DNA of 64,000 bases from Anaerolineaceae bacterium (GCA_018056725.1 JAGPFF010000003.1:18905-82904); one strand, 5' to 3'; positions 33,314-42,820 are shown, counted from the stretch's first letter. Program-made: numbers and translations. Notes: generated by a model not told the origin, from the sequence alone.

Positions 33314-34306
33314 CTATGCCGAAAGCCGCTCGCAGGTCTCCTCAACGCTGTCGAGCAGATGGTCGAGCTCTTCCAGGCGTGTGGGAAGGTGCTTCGAATC
33401 CAATTCCAGTTGTTTGCCAACCTCCTGCCAGTCCTTGAAAGACTGTTCGCTGTGGGGCAGGCAGGCAGCGGCGCGCGTCCAGGTATAGTAAAGCAGCCAG
33501 ACTGCCCCCGCCGGGTTGGCAGGGTAGAGGGCGCGAATCGCCTTTTCGTAGTAGGCACGCCTGAAAGGTTGCAGCGAGGGTGGCAGCTCCTCCACGTTCT
33601 TGAGGGCATCAAACATCAGGTGATAGGCGTCCAGCCAGGCGTTGAAATTCTCATCATTTATCGCGTCGCTGGTGAAAAGCGGGATGAAGTCGGCACTGAA
33701 GTCGTGCAAATCGGCGGCTTCAGCCCGGCTTGGAAGCTCGTGCACCAGACGGCGCTCTGCCAGCGGTGCGCCGGTGAGGCAGGCGACGGCGTTGGCGGTA
33801 TTGCGCAGCGCAGTCAGATAAGCAGAAGCCCGTTTAATCCCCTGAGGGATGGATTCTTCCGTCAGATCCAGCCAGGTCTTGCGCGCCGGCACAAGAAACG
33901 TGTTGATGCGCGCGGCGACATTCTCCATTTTCCAAAATTGGGCGGTGGCTGATGCGCGGGTAAAATCATACCAGCGCAAGGAATCAAATAAGACAAGCGG
34001 GACCTTTTCAAGCCAACCGCCGAGCCAGGCATCGGTGCGCAACTTCCGCGGCGGTTCAAACTCTTCCTGCTCGTAATGCGCCACGTCCAAGGTAATCTCC
34101 GGACTGAGACGGATCACCTCGCGCCGCACCTTTACCGCCCGGCTATGTACGCACACCAGATCAATATCCGTGATACCGCCAATAAAGGGATCTTCATCAA
34201 GCAGCGAGCCAGTGACATACACGCAAATGATGCTGCGGTCTTTGGAGGTCAATAATTGGGTGTTTTCACGCGCCTGGTTGAGAAGTATTTCACGGGTGAT
34301 GCGCAA
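33314..34306 (-). CDS. nucleotidyltransferase-fold protein, unknown
   Basis: A 330-aa soluble protein. YVTGSLLDEDPFIGGITDID near residue 30 looks like the GS...DxD core of the polymerase-beta nucleotidyltransferase fold. The C-terminal part is helical and resembles a HEPN-type or aminoglycoside nucleotidyltransferase-like helical region (SAYLTALRNTANAVACLTG). No partner antitoxin gene is adjacent. It ends just after the DnaA-box cluster and follows the kinase gene by 11 bases. Confidence 0.5.
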   Translation of the reverse strand: MRITREILLNQARENTQLLTSKDRSIICVYVTGSLLDEDPFIGGITDIDLVCVHSRAVKVRREVIRLSPEITLDVAHYEQEEFEPPRKLRTDAWLGGWLEKVPLVLFDSLRWYDFTRASATAQFWKMENVAARINTFLVPARKTWLDLTEESIPQGIKRASAYLTALRNTANAVACLTGAPLAERRLVHELPSRAEAADLHDFSADFIPLFTSDAINDENFNAWLDAYHLMFDALKNVEELPPSLQPFRRAYYEKAIRALYPANPAGAVWLLYYTWTRAAACLPHSEQSFKDWQEVGKQLELDSKHLPTRLEELDHLLDSVEETCERLSA

Positions 34307-34317
34307 GGGAACCTCGC

Positions 34318-34953
34318 TTATTGAATAGGCAGTTTAGGTTGGTAAGGCGCCAACTGTAATTCTTCGCGGATACGGTTGCAGATGAACTCCAAATCTTCAG
34401 GATGTTCCACGAAGTTGAGGGTATCGGTTTCGATGGTGAGTACATTGGTTAGATGAGGCGAATTGAAATAGAAGGAATCGTATGCCCGGTTGACAAGATC
34501 AATGTATTCGCGGTCCATCTGACGTTCGTATGGGCGGTCCCGCATGGCAATGCGCTTCATGAGGACGTCCGTTGAAGCGCGCAAGTACACCACCAGGTCA
34601 GGAGCAAGAATCTTTTCCGCCAGGGCTTCCTGTACCTTATAGTACATATCCAGTTCATCGCCATGCAGGTTGATTTGGGCGAAGAGCCGGTCTTTTTCGA
34701 AGGTGTAGTCGCTGATCAGCGCCTTTACCTGGCTCAAGCGGTCTCCGATATTACGGCGTTGCTGGTGGTAACGGCTGAGCAGGAAGAAAATTTGTGTTTG
34801 AAACGCATAACGAGCCCGATCGGCGTAAAAGTTACTAAGGAAGGGGTTTTCTTCGAAGACTTCGAGCACTAATTCAGCCTCGAAGTGGGGTTGCAGCAGA
34901 CGGGCGAGAGTGGTTTTGCCGACTCCGATCACGCCCTCGATTGCGAAATACAT
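34318..34953 (-). CDS. deoxynucleoside kinase (dAK/dGK family), copy 2
   Basis: A 211-aa paralogue of the kinase at 31846. P-loop EGVIGVGKTT starts at residue 6, FEENPFLSNFYADR corresponds to the substrate segment, and IAMRDRPYERQMD is the lid. The DRS block reads SDYTFEKDRLF, closer to the dGK-like or Dm-dNK-like type. It lies upstream of the nucleotidyltransferase-like gene in the same orientation and probably the same transcript. Confidence 0.87.
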   Translation of the reverse strand: MYFAIEGVIGVGKTTLARLLQPHFEAELVLEVFEENPFLSNFYADRARYAFQTQIFFLLSRYHQQRRNIGDRLSQVKALISDYTFEKDRLFAQINLHGDELDMYYKVQEALAEKILAPDLVVYLRASTDVLMKRIAMRDRPYERQMDREYIDLVNRAYDSFYFNSPHLTNVLTIETDTLNFVEHPEDLEFICNRIREELQLAPYQPKLPIQ

Positions 34954-35091
34954 ATCCCGGCTCCGTAATGGGTTAATGTGGTGTTTTGAATTAAAACTAT
35001 ACCATAGAATACACGGCGCGGATGGGGCAAGAACCCTTGCACAAATCTGGCAGGGGACGGATCTTGAGGAGGGGGCTGTTTCAGGCGGTGT

Positions 35092-35676
35092 TTATTCTGC
35101 CAAACGCCAGTAATCTCCGCCGCCGCCTGCGCGCTCCATAAGTTTGAATTCCACCAAACCGCGCCGCAGCGAGGCTGTATCGTCATGGTAACGCTTTAGG
35201 ATTTCATTCACTTCTTTTTCGGGGTAGTGACGCCCAGGTTCGAAAGCCCTGACCACATAGCGCAACAGCACCAGGAACTTCTTATCCTGAGCTGGAAACG
35301 CGGTAATCCGTCCGTTGGCATCAACGAAGGCTTTCATCACTTTGTGCTCAAAGGGGTCGGCTGCAGGTTGGGGAAGGTCGCGCGAGAGTGCGGGTAAGGT
35401 TTCTGTGCGCAGGAGGGATTGGGATAGATCGTGCAGTTTATCGATGTTGAGGGCATAAATGGCATAATGACCCTCGGCGCGCGCGGAGACCAGCCCGCTT
35501 TTGGAAAGTCTTGTCAGGTGATGGGAAACAGTGGAAACACTTAATTTTAAGGCTTCTGCCAGTGCCTCCACTGAAGCTGGCTGCTGTGCCAGCAAGCCGA
35601 TGATCTTGAGCCGATTTTCGTCCGCCAAGGCTTTGAAAAAGTCGAGTAACACGGGCATTTCATTCTGTTCGGTCAT
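35092..35676 (-). CDS. ArsR-type HTH regulator with DUF2087 domain
   Basis: Residues about 5-85 are an ArsR winged helix (ALADENRLKIIGLLAQQ, then KLSVSTVSHHLTRLSKSGLV). Residues about 110-190 are a DUF2087 domain (GRITAFPAQDKKFLVLLRYV and YPEKEVNEILKRYHDD). No metal-binding Cys set is seen, so it does not look like a metal sensor. A palindrome over its own transcription start suggests autoregulation. Confidence 0.85.
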   Translation of the reverse strand: MTEQNEMPVLLDFFKALADENRLKIIGLLAQQPASVEALAEALKLSVSTVSHHLTRLSKSGLVSARAEGHYAIYALNIDKLHDLSQSLLRTETLPALSRDLPQPAADPFEHKVMKAFVDANGRITAFPAQDKKFLVLLRYVVRAFEPGRHYPEKEVNEILKRYHDDTASLRRGLVEFKLMERAGGGGDYWRLAE

Positions 35677-35692
35677 AAATCCTCCAAAACAA

Positions 35693-35739
35693 TTCGATAA
35701 CTATCGAAATAATTTTACCTTCGTTTGATCTTAAGTCAA
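35693..35739 (-). promoter_or_regulatory. promoter and palindromic operator of the ArsR-DUF2087 gene
   Basis: On the - strand TTGACT (35739-35734) and TAAAAT (35717-35712) are 16 bases apart. TTCGATA-AC-TATCGAA (35693-35708) is a perfect 7+7 palindrome lying over the expected +1, as expected for a repressor binding its own promoter. Confidence 0.65.
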
Positions 35740-35742
35740 GTT

Positions 35743-35775
35743 CTAAAAAAAACGACGCCTCAGGGGGCGTCGTTT
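35743..35775 (-). terminator. terminator of pepF
   Basis: AACGACGCC (35751-35759) pairs with GGCGTCGTT (35766-35774); the A-run before it gives a long U-run on the - strand. Confidence 0.9.
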
Positions 35776-35796
35776 CATACAATCTGCGTTGGGTTA

Positions 35797-37572
35797 TCAG
35801 GAAAGCTTCTCGAGCTGATCCACCATGGCGTTGAGCACATCGAAGCCACCCTGCCAGAATTCAGGTTTGTGCACGTCCACCCCGGCGTCTGCGAGGATCT
35901 TCATCGGTGCTTCAGAACCGCCTGCTGAAAGCAGCTGAATGTACTTCGGTTTGAAGGTTTCCCCTTCCGCTTTGTAGCGCTGGTAGAGCGAAAGCACCAG
36001 AAGTTGACCAAAGGCGTAAGCGTAAACATAGAAGGGCACCTGGTAAATGTGAGGGATGGAAACCCATTCGTACTTGAACTCTTCGGCTGTTTCCACGGCA
36101 TCGCCAAACTGAGTCTTGAGATTCTCCATGTAAACCTCTGAAATCTCATCCACTGATGCGCCATCCATCACCATCTGGTGAGCCTGTTTTTCAAACATGG
36201 CAAAGAATGCCTGACGCTGGATGGTGGCGTACGCATCGTCCACCTGCTTGAAGAGCAGGTCCCGCCTGACATTCTCGTCCGTTTCTTCTGCGAGCATTTG
36301 ATCCACCAGCATCATCTCGCCAAAGGTCGAAGCTGTCTCTGCCAGCGGCAAATTTGCATGCTGAGTAAAGAGGCTGTGATGTTCTGCCAGCATGGAATGA
36401 ATGGCATGACCCAGCTCATGCGCCATGGTTGCCACATCATCCACTTTACCCTGATAATTAAGCAGCACCCAGGGTGTAAGATCGGGGGTGGCAGTGGCAC
36501 AGAAAGCCCCTCCATGCTTGCCCTTGCGCACCTCGCCATCTATGTGGTCTGCGGCAAAGACGCGTTCCGCCAGGCGGGCGAATCGTGGATCGAACTGATT
36601 GAAAGATTGCAGCACTTTTGCGGCAGCCGCCGGATAGGCAAAGGGCTTATCCGCCTCGGCGACCGGAGCATAGATATCATACCGTCGCAGTTTTTCCATC
36701 CCCAGCAGGCGGGCTTTGAGGCGGAAGAAGCGTTGGAAAACGTCAGTATTCTTGCGACAGGTTTCCAGCAGCAGTTCAATCACTTCATCCGGCAGATCAT
36801 TTGCCAGGTTGCGAGCCGAGATGGGCGAGGCGTGATGACGCAAGGTCACTTCTTCATTCCACCAGTCGCGGACGATGGTCTGGTACATTTGTCCGAGGAT
36901 GGGGGCATCATTGCCATAAACCCGGTATAACTCCTGGTAGGCGCGCGCACGCAGGTTGGGGTCGCTGCTGCGCACCAGGCTCATCAATTCTCCGCGGGTA
37001 AGCTCTTTGACCTCACCGTCAACCTCAACCTTGAAAACATAACGATTGGTGATGGAATCATACAGGGTGTTCAACGCACTGACACCGGTGACATTTTTGG
37101 TGTTGATGATTTTTTCTTCCGGCTCACTGAGCGTGTGGGGCTTGAAATGGCGCATTTCCTCAAGCCAGTAGCGGTAATCACCCGCGGCAGCCATCAACGG
37201 GGCAGCCTTTTCATCCGAAAGATCCTTCCACCACAGGCTGAAGAAAAGGGTGCGGTTGTTAATTTCGGAGAGGAACTGCTCGGTACGTGCTACCAATCCG
37301 AGGGCTTCCTGGTTTTGTGTATCGGAAGCGAATCCCAATTCAGCAAAACTGGCAACCCGATGGGCAAGGCGGTAAAGTGCTTCCAGCTCCTTGATGAGGG
37401 ACACAAATTCCTGCGAACGGATTGAATCAGTCAGCAGGGAACGCTTTTTTTCCAGGTCAGCCGCGCGGGAATCCATTTCCTTAAAGGCGGCTTTTAATTC
37501 CGCACTATCAATGGAAGGGAAAAGGTCGTTCAGGCTCCAGGCTTTTTGGATGTAGGTTGGATTTGTCATCAA
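35797..37572 (-). CDS. pepF: oligoendopeptidase F, M3 family
   Basis: A 591-aa cytoplasmic zinc peptidase that degrades short peptides. The catalytic HELGHAIHSML motif (HExxH) lies near residue 388, and a downstream ASTFGEMML block supplies the third zinc ligand Glu. The N-terminal region (WSLNDLFPSIDSAEL) is the usual PepF start. Length fits. It is followed by a strong terminator. Confidence 0.93.
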   Translation of the reverse strand: MMTNPTYIQKAWSLNDLFPSIDSAELKAAFKEMDSRAADLEKKRSLLTDSIRSQEFVSLIKELEALYRLAHRVASFAELGFASDTQNQEALGLVARTEQFLSEINNRTLFFSLWWKDLSDEKAAPLMAAAGDYRYWLEEMRHFKPHTLSEPEEKIINTKNVTGVSALNTLYDSITNRYVFKVEVDGEVKELTRGELMSLVRSSDPNLRARAYQELYRVYGNDAPILGQMYQTIVRDWWNEEVTLRHHASPISARNLANDLPDEVIELLLETCRKNTDVFQRFFRLKARLLGMEKLRRYDIYAPVAEADKPFAYPAAAAKVLQSFNQFDPRFARLAERVFAADHIDGEVRKGKHGGAFCATATPDLTPWVLLNYQGKVDDVATMAHELGHAIHSMLAEHHSLFTQHANLPLAETASTFGEMMLVDQMLAEETDENVRRDLLFKQVDDAYATIQRQAFFAMFEKQAHQMVMDGASVDEISEVYMENLKTQFGDAVETAEEFKYEWVSIPHIYQVPFYVYAYAFGQLLVLSLYQRYKAEGETFKPKYIQLLSAGGSEAPMKILADAGVDVHKPEFWQGGFDVLNAMVDQLEKLS

Positions 37573-37622
37573 AAACCTCTTTGAAGAATAAATTTAACTC
37601 CCGAAGAAACCGGGTTTAATGA

Positions 37623-38453
37623 TTATACATGAGGGGAACGAGCCACGGATCCAGTTTCCGGATCCTTCAGCCGGGCAAACAGCTCCAAAAGGCGGGGATG
37701 AAGATTTGGGGCAGCTGCCAGGATGGCGTGTGGCGGCTTAAAGTAGTCCGGGTCTCCTTCGGGGGTAGTGACCACGCCACCGGCTTCTTCCACGATCAGC
37801 GCCGCCGCTGCGATATCCCAGGGGTTGATGCCCTGTTCCCAATAGGCATCCAGGCGGGCGCAAGCCACATAAGTCAACTCGAGTGCCGCGGACCCCATGC
37901 GCCGTACCCCGAGCGAATGACGGGAGAGGTAAGAAAAATTACGCAGATTGCGCTTAAATTTCCCTTCGTCCTGACGGGCAAAAGCGGTGGCATGAAGGCT
38001 TTTCTCCACCTCGTCCACAGCGCTAACATGCAACGGTTCATTATTAAGCCACGCACCTGCGCCTTTCTGCGCTGAAAAGCATTCATCGCGCGAAGGGTCG
38101 TAGACCACGCCTAACTTCAGCCCCTCAGCATCCTGAAAGGCAATTGAAACCGCATACACCGGAATCTGATGGGCGTAATTGACAGTGCCATCCAGCGGAT
38201 CAACGTACCAGCGGAGGGAGGGAACACCATCGAGTGCCCCAGCTTCCTCCGTCAAAATAGAATGCTCTGGAAAAGCGCCATGGATTGCCCGGATCAGTGC
38301 CTGTTCAATCTGGAAATCAATCTCGGTGACGAGATCGGTGCGCCCTTTAAAAGCCACCTGGTGTGAACGGGTAAACCCCTCACGAGCAATGGCACCCGCT
38401 TCCAGTGCCCAGTGAATCACCTGATCAAGCATGGGTTGGGGCGCCGCAGCCAT
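37623..38453 (-). CDS. inositol monophosphatase family protein
   Basis: A 276-aa Mg-dependent phosphatase. The metal-binding blocks are present: TEEAG near residue 70, WYVDPLDGTVNYAHQIP near residue 88 and NPWDIAAAALIVEEAGG near residue 218. Substrates in this family include inositol-1-phosphate, sugar phosphates and PAP; which one applies is not clear. Its ATG shares one base with the preceding stop (TGATG), so it is coupled to the HD gene. Confidence 0.88.
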   Translation of the reverse strand: MAAAPQPMLDQVIHWALEAGAIAREGFTRSHQVAFKGRTDLVTEIDFQIEQALIRAIHGAFPEHSILTEEAGALDGVPSLRWYVDPLDGTVNYAHQIPVYAVSIAFQDAEGLKLGVVYDPSRDECFSAQKGAGAWLNNEPLHVSAVDEVEKSLHATAFARQDEGKFKRNLRNFSYLSRHSLGVRRMGSAALELTYVACARLDAYWEQGINPWDIAAAALIVEEAGGVVTTPEGDPDYFKPPHAILAAAPNLHPRLLELFARLKDPETGSVARSPHV

Positions 38454-39088
38454 CAGCGTTCACCATTGATTTCAGCGATTAGTTGAATAAAGAAGTCATC
38501 CAGGTAGCGGCGGCGTTGGCTGGCGATGGCTTTGGCGCTATCGGTATAGAGACGCTTTTCTACATTGCGCAGCTTGAAAAGATGTTCGTGATAAGCACTG
38601 TGCAATTCACCAGGTTCTTCCCTGCCAGTTTCAAGAAACTGGCGTGAAGGAGGACTGTAAAAGGGCGTACCAGCTAGTGCGGCGTAAACTGTGACACGCA
38701 CCGCTCCTATGGCGCCGAGCACATCCAGTTTATCGGCATCGAAGATCACCTTCGCTTCGATGGTTGCGGGAGGTTCGCTGTCATCGCGGTAGCGGTGGGC
38801 GCGGATGCAATGCTGAACCGCCTGGATACGGTCCTCAGACCAGCCCTCTGCCTGAAGAATAACAGCAGCGAACTCCGCCGAGCGCAGGTGGTGCTCTTTG
38901 CGCACCTCGCTGCCCGGGGTGGTTCCGTCCGCGTCATGCAGCAGGGCGGCAGCACGCACGATCTCCAGGTCGGCACCTTCCGCCAGGGCAAGGCGTTCTG
39001 CCATGCGGTAGACGCGTTCGATATGCGAGAAATCATGTACGGCGTCTGTGTTTTGATACCAATCTTTCGCCTGTTCCAATGTCAACAT
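38453..39088 (-). CDS. HD-domain phosphohydrolase
   Basis: A 211-aa protein with an HD metal site: HDFSHIERVYRMA near residue 18, then AALLHDADG (HD) near residue 48 and FDADKLDVLGAIG, which gives the last Asp. YedJ/YpgQ-type nucleotide hydrolases show this order. It lies between hutI and the inositol-phosphatase gene in one - strand run. Confidence 0.8.
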   Translation of the reverse strand: MLTLEQAKDWYQNTDAVHDFSHIERVYRMAERLALAEGADLEIVRAAALLHDADGTTPGSEVRKEHHLRSAEFAAVILQAEGWSEDRIQAVQHCIRAHRYRDDSEPPATIEAKVIFDADKLDVLGAIGAVRVTVYAALAGTPFYSPPSRQFLETGREEPGELHSAYHEHLFKLRNVEKRLYTDSAKAIASQRRRYLDDFFIQLIAEINGER

Positions 39089-39119
39089 GCCTGATCCTTA
39101 ATTATTTCGTGAAATTATT

Positions 39120-40370
39120 TTAAGCTGTAACCCGGCACCCTTTTTTGATCACGGTTTCCACCAGGTTTCCACCAAAACGGTAGGCGAGCTGACGGTAATC
39201 CTCCACATTCAAAATGAGAAGGTCAGCCTGTTTACCGGGTTCGATTGAGCCAATGTCGGTTTGGCGGCGAATGGCGAGCGCGGCGTTGATGGTGGCAGCT
39301 GCCACCGCCTGGGCAGGGGTGAGCTTCAGGTAACGGCAGGCTAAGGCAAGCACAAATTGCATGTTCTCACACCATGCCGTGCCCGGGTTGAGGTCAGTGG
39401 CAAGTGCCAGCGTGCCGCCGGCAGCCAGCAGCTCACGAGCCGGGGTGTAATGGGAATCCGCCAGCCCGAAAGGCGTGCAGGGCAGAGCGACCACCACCGT
39501 CTCCGATGCTGCCAGGGCTTTGATCTCAGCAAGGGAGGTTTTTACGGCATGATCAACCGACACTGCTCCCAGTTCCAGAGCCAGGGCAGCGCCGCCGAGG
39601 TTTTCGAATTCATCCACATGCGCTTTGAGGGCAAACCCTAATTCTTTTGCCCGCGTGAGGATGCGTCGGGTTTGCGTCAGATTGAAGGCATTCTCTTCGC
39701 AGAATACATCTACGAAAGGCAGCGGTTTGGCTTGTTGTCTGTTGCCCCACCACGATTTCACTCGCGGCAGCATCTCGTCGCATATCCGTTGCGTGTACTC
39801 GTCCTCCCGCCCCCTGTATTCAGGCGGAATGGCGTGGGCAGCCATAAAGGTTGGGACGATCTCGAGGGGTCCTTCGGCGTCGAGGCGCAACAATACTTCA
39901 AACTGTGCGAGCTCGGCGTTTAGCTCCAACCCGTAGCCCGTCTTGGCTTCAGCTGTGGTGGTGCCATAATGCAGCATGGCATTGGCGCGTTGCCGGGTTT
40001 GTGTATACAACATCTCCAAAGAAGCTTCGCGCGTGGCACGTACGGTGGCATTGATACCGCCGCCTGCCGCCATGATCTCCATATAACTCTTCCCTTGCAG
40101 GCGGGCTTCAAACTCCGCGGCACGGTCTCCCGCCCAGACCAGATGCGTATGAGGATCCACAAACCCGGGCATGACGACCTTTCCGCTTGCATCAAGGCGT
40201 TCTTCTCCGGGGTATTTTGTCAGCATTTCCGCGCTATTGCCGACGGCAAGGATCGTCTCACCCTGAATGAGGACGGCACCGTCTTCAAGGATGGCGAGAT
40301 CATAATTCCAATCACCTGAATAGGGTCCAGCAGCGAGGGTGAGTAATTGGGAGGCAGAATGGATGAGCAC
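39120..40370 (-). CDS. hutI: imidazolonepropionase
   Basis: HutI hydrolyses imidazolone-5-propionate in histidine degradation. The 416-aa product has PGFVDPHTHLVWAGDR (HxH metal site) near residue 70, GTTTAEAKTGYGL near residue 138 and HVDEFENLGGAALA near residue 245; SVDHAVKTS and ATDLNPGTAW also match. No hutH, hutU or hutG lies in the window, so the pathway is scattered or the enzyme is used alone. Confidence 0.92.
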   Translation of the reverse strand: MLIHSASQLLTLAAGPYSGDWNYDLAILEDGAVLIQGETILAVGNSAEMLTKYPGEERLDASGKVVMPGFVDPHTHLVWAGDRAAEFEARLQGKSYMEIMAAGGGINATVRATREASLEMLYTQTRQRANAMLHYGTTTAEAKTGYGLELNAELAQFEVLLRLDAEGPLEIVPTFMAAHAIPPEYRGREDEYTQRICDEMLPRVKSWWGNRQQAKPLPFVDVFCEENAFNLTQTRRILTRAKELGFALKAHVDEFENLGGAALALELGAVSVDHAVKTSLAEIKALAASETVVVALPCTPFGLADSHYTPARELLAAGGTLALATDLNPGTAWCENMQFVLALACRYLKLTPAQAVAAATINAALAIRRQTDIGSIEPGKQADLLILNVEDYRQLAYRFGGNLVETVIKKGCRVTA

Positions 40371-40404
40371 GGCAAAATCCTCCTTCTAGTATACCGTCAT
40401 AGGC

Positions 40405-41607
40405 CTATGCCGGACGGTGAGCCCGGGCGCGGCTTAGTGCCCAGAACGCGACGAGGATAAAAATCACTGCGGAGATGGCATTGGCGCCAAAACCGATGCG
40501 GAACACGAAAGGTGCAACCAGGTTGCCGATCATTCTCCCCAACGACAGGCAGGCAACGTTCGCTCCGAGCAAGGTGCCGCGGGCTTCGGGCACCAGTTCG
40601 GTCATGAATGGCAGCGTGGAAACAAAAGTGAATTCGTAGGATAGATAAAAGAAAAACAACCCGACGAGCGCGCCGACCTTTGTGCCGCCCACAAAGGGCA
40701 GTGCAATGGAAACGAGCAGCATCATCACCATACCCACCATGATGCTGCGTTCTCGTCCCAGTTTATCTGAAACAACCCCGCCGATGGATTCTCCGCTGAT
40801 TTCAGAAATGCCGATGATGGCTGAAGCCGCCCCCAGGGCAGCCAGTTTCAACCCAAAGGATTCCTCCAGCCAGACCCCAAAGACCAGATTAATTACTTCG
40901 TTGGAGGAGATGAGCATCAGGCTCATCAACAGACCAAAGCGCGCTGCCGGAATCTTTAGCACCTCACGGATGCTTTTGAGAATGTTGCCGTTTTGAGTTT
41001 GCACCGGTTTGAAATTCGGCACCAGCACCAGAATCAATAGAAAAGCCAGCACTCCGAGCGCCGCGGTGAAGGGAAAAGGTGCCTGCCAGCCATGACGATC
41101 GATCAGTGCGCCAATAATTGGCATCCCAACGATGTAACTCACTCCCCAACCGGTTTCAATCAGCCCCAGAGCAGTTCCACGCCTGCCCGGTCGTACGCGA
41201 TCACCTACGTACGCCTGAGTAGAAGAAAGGTAAACGAACATGCCGAGGAAAGTGAGGCTGATGGCAATGGTGAAGGCGGTGAAGGATGGCCAGACAATCA
41301 CCAGCGCCGCACCCAGGATGAAAATCGCCACCCCCAGCAACATGCCAGTTTTTCGCCCATGACGGTCAGCCACAGGGGTGATGAAGAGGCTGAGGGCGCC
41401 GCTGATGGAGCGCACAGTCATCGCCAGAGAGATTGTTACCAGGTCAACGCCCAACCCGCCGGCAAAAGCATTCAAAAAGGGATACACCATGCGTGTGTTG
41501 ATGTTAATGATCATCCGCACCAGCGCAAAAAGAGGCACTTGCCCACGCATTGGCAGGTGTTTTTTCTCGTGGATCAACGTTGGCGACGCAGACGACTCTT
41601 CGTTCAT
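40405..41607 (-). CDS. MFS transporter, second of a coupled pair
   Basis: About 400 residues with 12 hydrophobic helices and the MFS loop motif DRHGRKTGMLLG after helix 2. VVSDKLGRERSIM is the equivalent in the second half. The start at 41607 overlaps the stop of the preceding MFS gene (ATGA), so translation is coupled. A longer in-frame start at 41673 lies inside the other gene and is rejected. Substrate unknown. Confidence 0.82.
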   Translation of the reverse strand: MNEESSASPTLIHEKKHLPMRGQVPLFALVRMIININTRMVYPFLNAFAGGLGVDLVTISLAMTVRSISGALSLFITPVADRHGRKTGMLLGVAIFILGAALVIVWPSFTAFTIAISLTFLGMFVYLSSTQAYVGDRVRPGRRGTALGLIETGWGVSYIVGMPIIGALIDRHGWQAPFPFTAALGVLAFLLILVLVPNFKPVQTQNGNILKSIREVLKIPAARFGLLMSLMLISSNEVINLVFGVWLEESFGLKLAALGAASAIIGISEISGESIGGVVSDKLGRERSIMVGMVMMLLVSIALPFVGGTKVGALVGLFFFYLSYEFTFVSTLPFMTELVPEARGTLLGANVACLSLGRMIGNLVAPFVFRIGFGANAISAVIFILVAFWALSRARAHRPA

Positions 41608-42770
41608 AAGGTTTCCCTGGGAAGTTTGATGCGTGAGAGGACGAGCAGACCAAGGAGGTCCAGGGCTGCGCAAACGAGGGTATTGACCAGAAAGCCGTTG
41701 CGAAAGAGCAGCGGAGCCACCAGGTCACCCAGGGCGCGACCCAGTGAAAGCGCCGCAATGAAAAGGGAAATCATGGTGGCACGGGTGGCAGGTGTGATCT
41801 CGGTGATGAGAGGGAGGATGCTGACCATGGCAACTTCAAAGGTGAGGTAGAAAAGAAACAACCAGACGAAAGCTCCAACGAGGCTACCCTCCAGCCAGGG
41901 AAGAGTGATAACCCATACGGCGTTCAGGAAAAGGCTCACGCCAACCGTGCGTTCCTTTCCCAGGCGGTCTGCCAGGATAGCGCTGATGCCTTCACCGGCA
42001 AGCTCGGAGAAGCCGATGACAATGGATGCTGTGCCAAGCGCAGCTATCTTTATGGCATAGGAGTCCTGCATCCAAACCCCAAACACCACATTGACCAGCT
42101 CGTTTCCGGTGATGAACAGGAAACCAGTGATGATCCCGAAGACTGCCGGTGGGTAGGAGATGACTTTGCGGATATCTGAGAATACCGCCAGAGGTTCGAT
42201 GGTCTCGGGTCTGTCCGCCGGAATTAAAAGGGCGAGGAGTACCAACATCCCTGCTCCCAGCACACTCAACCCAATATAAGGGGCATACCAGGTGGTTTTT
42301 TCCATTAACAAGCCGGCGAGCGGCACCAGCAGGATAAAAGACAGCGCCCAGGAAAGTTCCGTGATGGAAATGACAAGTCCACGCCGGTTGTATGGAGTGT
42401 GATCGCCCAGATATGCCTGCATCGCTGGCAAAAAAAGGTTATTGCCGAGGTTGCACAGCAAAATGGCTAAAAAGAAGGTGAAGTAACCGGGGAAGATACT
42501 GACAGCAAGTGTACCAGCAAGGAAGACTCCCATGCCCATCAACATTCCGATTTTGCGACCGCGACGGTCAGCAATTGGCGCCAGGAAGGGACCAACAGCG
42601 CTGGTAGCCATCGAGGCTGCCAGGGCTAGCGAGATCATCCCGATTTCCTTGTTCAAACTAACCGCGAAAACAGCCAGGAAGGGATAGACCATGCGAATTG
42701 AAGTATTCAAGGTCAGCCGCAGAGTGGTGAAAAAGGCAACGCGTTGGATCAGTGTTTTCTTCTCAAACAT
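41604..42770 (-). CDS. MFS transporter, first of a coupled pair
   Basis: A 388-aa transporter with 12 helices and the loop motifs DRRGRKIGMLMG and ADRLGKERTVGVS. The sequence resembles the next MFS protein (GNELVNVVFGVWMQDSYAIKIA against NEVINLVFGVWLEESFGLKLA), so the two are tandem paralogues and could work as a pair. Substrate unknown. Confidence 0.82.
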   Translation of the reverse strand: MFEKKTLIQRVAFFTTLRLTLNTSIRMVYPFLAVFAVSLNKEIGMISLALAASMATSAVGPFLAPIADRRGRKIGMLMGMGVFLAGTLAVSIFPGYFTFFLAILLCNLGNNLFLPAMQAYLGDHTPYNRRGLVISITELSWALSFILLVPLAGLLMEKTTWYAPYIGLSVLGAGMLVLLALLIPADRPETIEPLAVFSDIRKVISYPPAVFGIITGFLFITGNELVNVVFGVWMQDSYAIKIAALGTASIVIGFSELAGEGISAILADRLGKERTVGVSLFLNAVWVITLPWLEGSLVGAFVWLFLFYLTFEVAMVSILPLITEITPATRATMISLFIAALSLGRALGDLVAPLLFRNGFLVNTLVCAALDLLGLLVLSRIKLPRETL

Positions 42771-42790
42771 GGTTTACTTATCACTTGAAC

Positions 42791-42820
42791 AAAGAAAAAA
42801 ACTCCCGTGATTCACGGGAG
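42791..42820 (-). terminator. terminator of the Rrf2 transcription unit
   Basis: CTCCCGTG (42802-42809) pairs with CACGGGAG (42813-42820); the A-rich stretch before it gives the U-run on the - strand. Confidence 0.88.

Noticed and set aside
33314..34306. Toxin-antitoxin (MNT/HEPN type) reading of the nucleotidyltransferase-like gene
   Set aside because: The fold hints at it, but the protein is too long for MNT and no small HEPN partner lies next to it.
36178..36930. 250-aa open frame on the + strand inside pepF
   Set aside because: Antisense shadow of a well-conserved peptidase gene with no ribosome site or family pattern.
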